Made by a program: the position numbers and the translations under genes. DNA of 64,000 nt from Mastigias papua. Its lineage: Eukaryota; Cnidaria; Scyphozoa; Rhizostomeae; Mastigiidae. How positions within the stretch are numbered: the stretch's first letter is position 1; every line of letters starts with the position of its first letter. This document shows, in pieces, positions 63,211 through 64,000 of the stretch. The stretch is taken from contig OZ025274.1 of assembly GCA_964019165.1 (NCBI GenBank), positions 16,281,358 through 16,345,357 of the forward strand. Direction: 5' to 3'. A model generated the notes under the pieces. It was not told the DNA's origin and did not search any database. It worked only from the letters and a program-made list of their open reading frames with translations.

Positions 63211-64000
63211 ATTGTGGTCATGTTTCGGCAAAATACCAAGGTTATAGCCTTACTTTTTGGCCAAAAATGGCTTATTGTCATCACTTTTCAATGTGCAATC
63301 AAAATGAATGAATTTGAATTTTGGTCATTTCTCGGCAAAATACCAAGGTTATAGCCTTAGGTTTTGGCCAAAAATGGCTCATTTTCATCACTTTTCAATG
63401 TGCAATCAAAATGAATGAATTTCAATTTTGGTCATTTCTCGGCAAAATACCAAGGTTATAGCCTTACTGTTTGACAAAAAATGGCTCATTTTCATCACTT
63501 TTCAATGTGCAATCAAAATGAATGAATTTCAATTTTGGTCATGTATCGGCAAAATACCAAGGTTATACCCTTACTTTTTGGCCAAAAATGGCTCATTTTC
63601 GTCACTTTCCAATGTGCAATCAAAATGAATGAATGTCAATGTTGGTCACTTTTCGGCAAAATACGAAAGTTATAGCCTTACTTTTTGGCCAAAAATAGCT
63701 CATTTTCATCACTTTTCAATGTGAGATCAAAATGAATGAATTTCAATTTTGGTGATGTTTCTGCGAAATACCAAGGTTATAGCCTTACTGTTTGGCCAAA
63801 ATTGGCTCATTGTCATCACGTGTCAATGCGCAATCAAATTGAATGAGTTTCAATTTTGGTCAGTCTTCGGCACAATACTTAGGTTATTGCCTTACTTCTT
63901 GGCCAAAAATGGCTAATTTTGATCACTTGTCAATGTGCAATCAAAATGAGTGAATTTCAATTTTGGTCATGTTTCGGCAAAATACTAAGGTTATAGCCTT
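62250..64000 (+). repeat. 963-bp (9-monomer) tandem duplication at the right end
   Basis: Frame 62465 recurs at 63428 (963 is exactly 9 x 107), and the following monomers match to about 63900, after which the order changes. This is the youngest-looking event near the right end, since it copies part of the second 2,460-bp copy. Confidence 0.8.

Larger units (their letters stand above)
8914..64000 (+). repeat. 107-bp satellite array, about 510 copies, open at the right
   Basis: Head-to-tail copies of one 107-bp unit fill the rest of the window, all in the same orientation. Landmarks in order within a unit: ATGAATGAATTTCAATTTTGG, a variable 7-9 base stretch, TCGGCAAAATACCAAGG, TTATAGCCTTAC, the 14-bp palindrome TTTTTGGCCAAAAA, TGGCTCATTTTCATCAC, then TTTTCAATGTGCAATCAA. 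Starts of recurring frames are spaced by 107, 214, 321 or larger multiples, with drifts of 1-3 bp. No transposon, gene or inverted block interrupts 55 kb. Copies differ by roughly 5-20% by eye. TGGCCA in most units would give a 107-bp ladder with an enzyme cutting there. The many 60-90 codon open frames are phase artefacts, since 107 is not a multiple of three. Function is unknown; centromeric or pericentromeric heterochromatin is plausible. Confidence 0.97.

Noticed and set aside
8914..64000. Dozens of 60-86 codon plus-strand open frames in the array
   Set aside because: They recur at multiples of 107 bp with the same start and stop points in the monomer, exist in all phases and show no codon-level constraint. 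They are satellite by-products.
8914..64000. CRISPR array
   Set aside because: There are no unique spacers. The whole 107-bp unit repeats, and the host is a eukaryote.
8914..64000. CENP-B box in the monomer (TTCGGCAAAATACC)
   Set aside because: It matches TTCG and the internal A but lacks the CGGG half, so only about half of the essential positions fit.

Overview
This is animal nuclear DNA, most likely from a marine invertebrate; a cnidarian is a guess only. The evidence is a decayed BEL/Pao LTR retrotransposon (a metazoan lineage), a LINE reverse-transcriptase fragment, long (TA)n microsatellites and a huge satellite array. I see no intact cellular protein-coding gene, no tRNA or rRNA gene and no CRISPR array.

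Layout. (1) Positions 1-1680 are non-coding. They hold two diverged copies of a short repeat with a GAAACG hairpin (about 108-200 and 446-541), each followed by a (TA)n tract (255-414 and 562-744), and a 53-bp hairpin-forming minisatellite (1221-1400). (2) Positions 1685-7795 are one complete but dead BEL/Pao element flanked by the 4-bp target duplication GTAT. It has a 361-bp 5' LTR, a gag with DUF1759 and CCHC zinc knuckles, an aspartic protease, an RT that lost its catalytic core by deletion, an RNase H, an integrase split by an 8-bp-unit microsatellite, a polypurine tract and a 764-bp 3' LTR. Many stops and frameshifts show that it is a fossil. The 3' LTR carries 381 bp that the 5' LTR lacks. 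(3) Positions 7796-8913 are mostly unannotated and contain a LINE RT fragment (8579-8719). (4) From about 8914 to the end of the window (55 kb, about 510 copies) runs one uninterrupted head-to-tail satellite with a 107-bp unit, broken only by a 200-N assembly gap (42826-43025).

The satellite is the main feature. All units I read lie in one orientation and no transposon interrupts them. Each unit carries three dyad-symmetric motifs in about 45 bp, A/T tracts spaced about one helical turn apart, and a nearly invariant CpG. Above the monomer level it is built from nested segmental duplications in whole-monomer steps: 5,563 bp (52 units), 3,101 bp (29), 3,957 bp (37), 1,927 bp (18), 2,460 bp (23), 963 bp (9), 857 bp (8), 535 bp (5) and 214 bp (2). 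Several can be placed in relative order. This fits repeated in-register unequal exchange, as in centromeric or heterochromatic satellites, but the centromere link is inference.

The many 60-90 residue open frames across the array are by-products of the repeat: 107 is not divisible by 3, so the same peptides recur in all three phases. They are not annotated as genes. Monomer coordinates and duplication offsets were read by eye and may be off by a few bases; block edges may be off by tens of bases.
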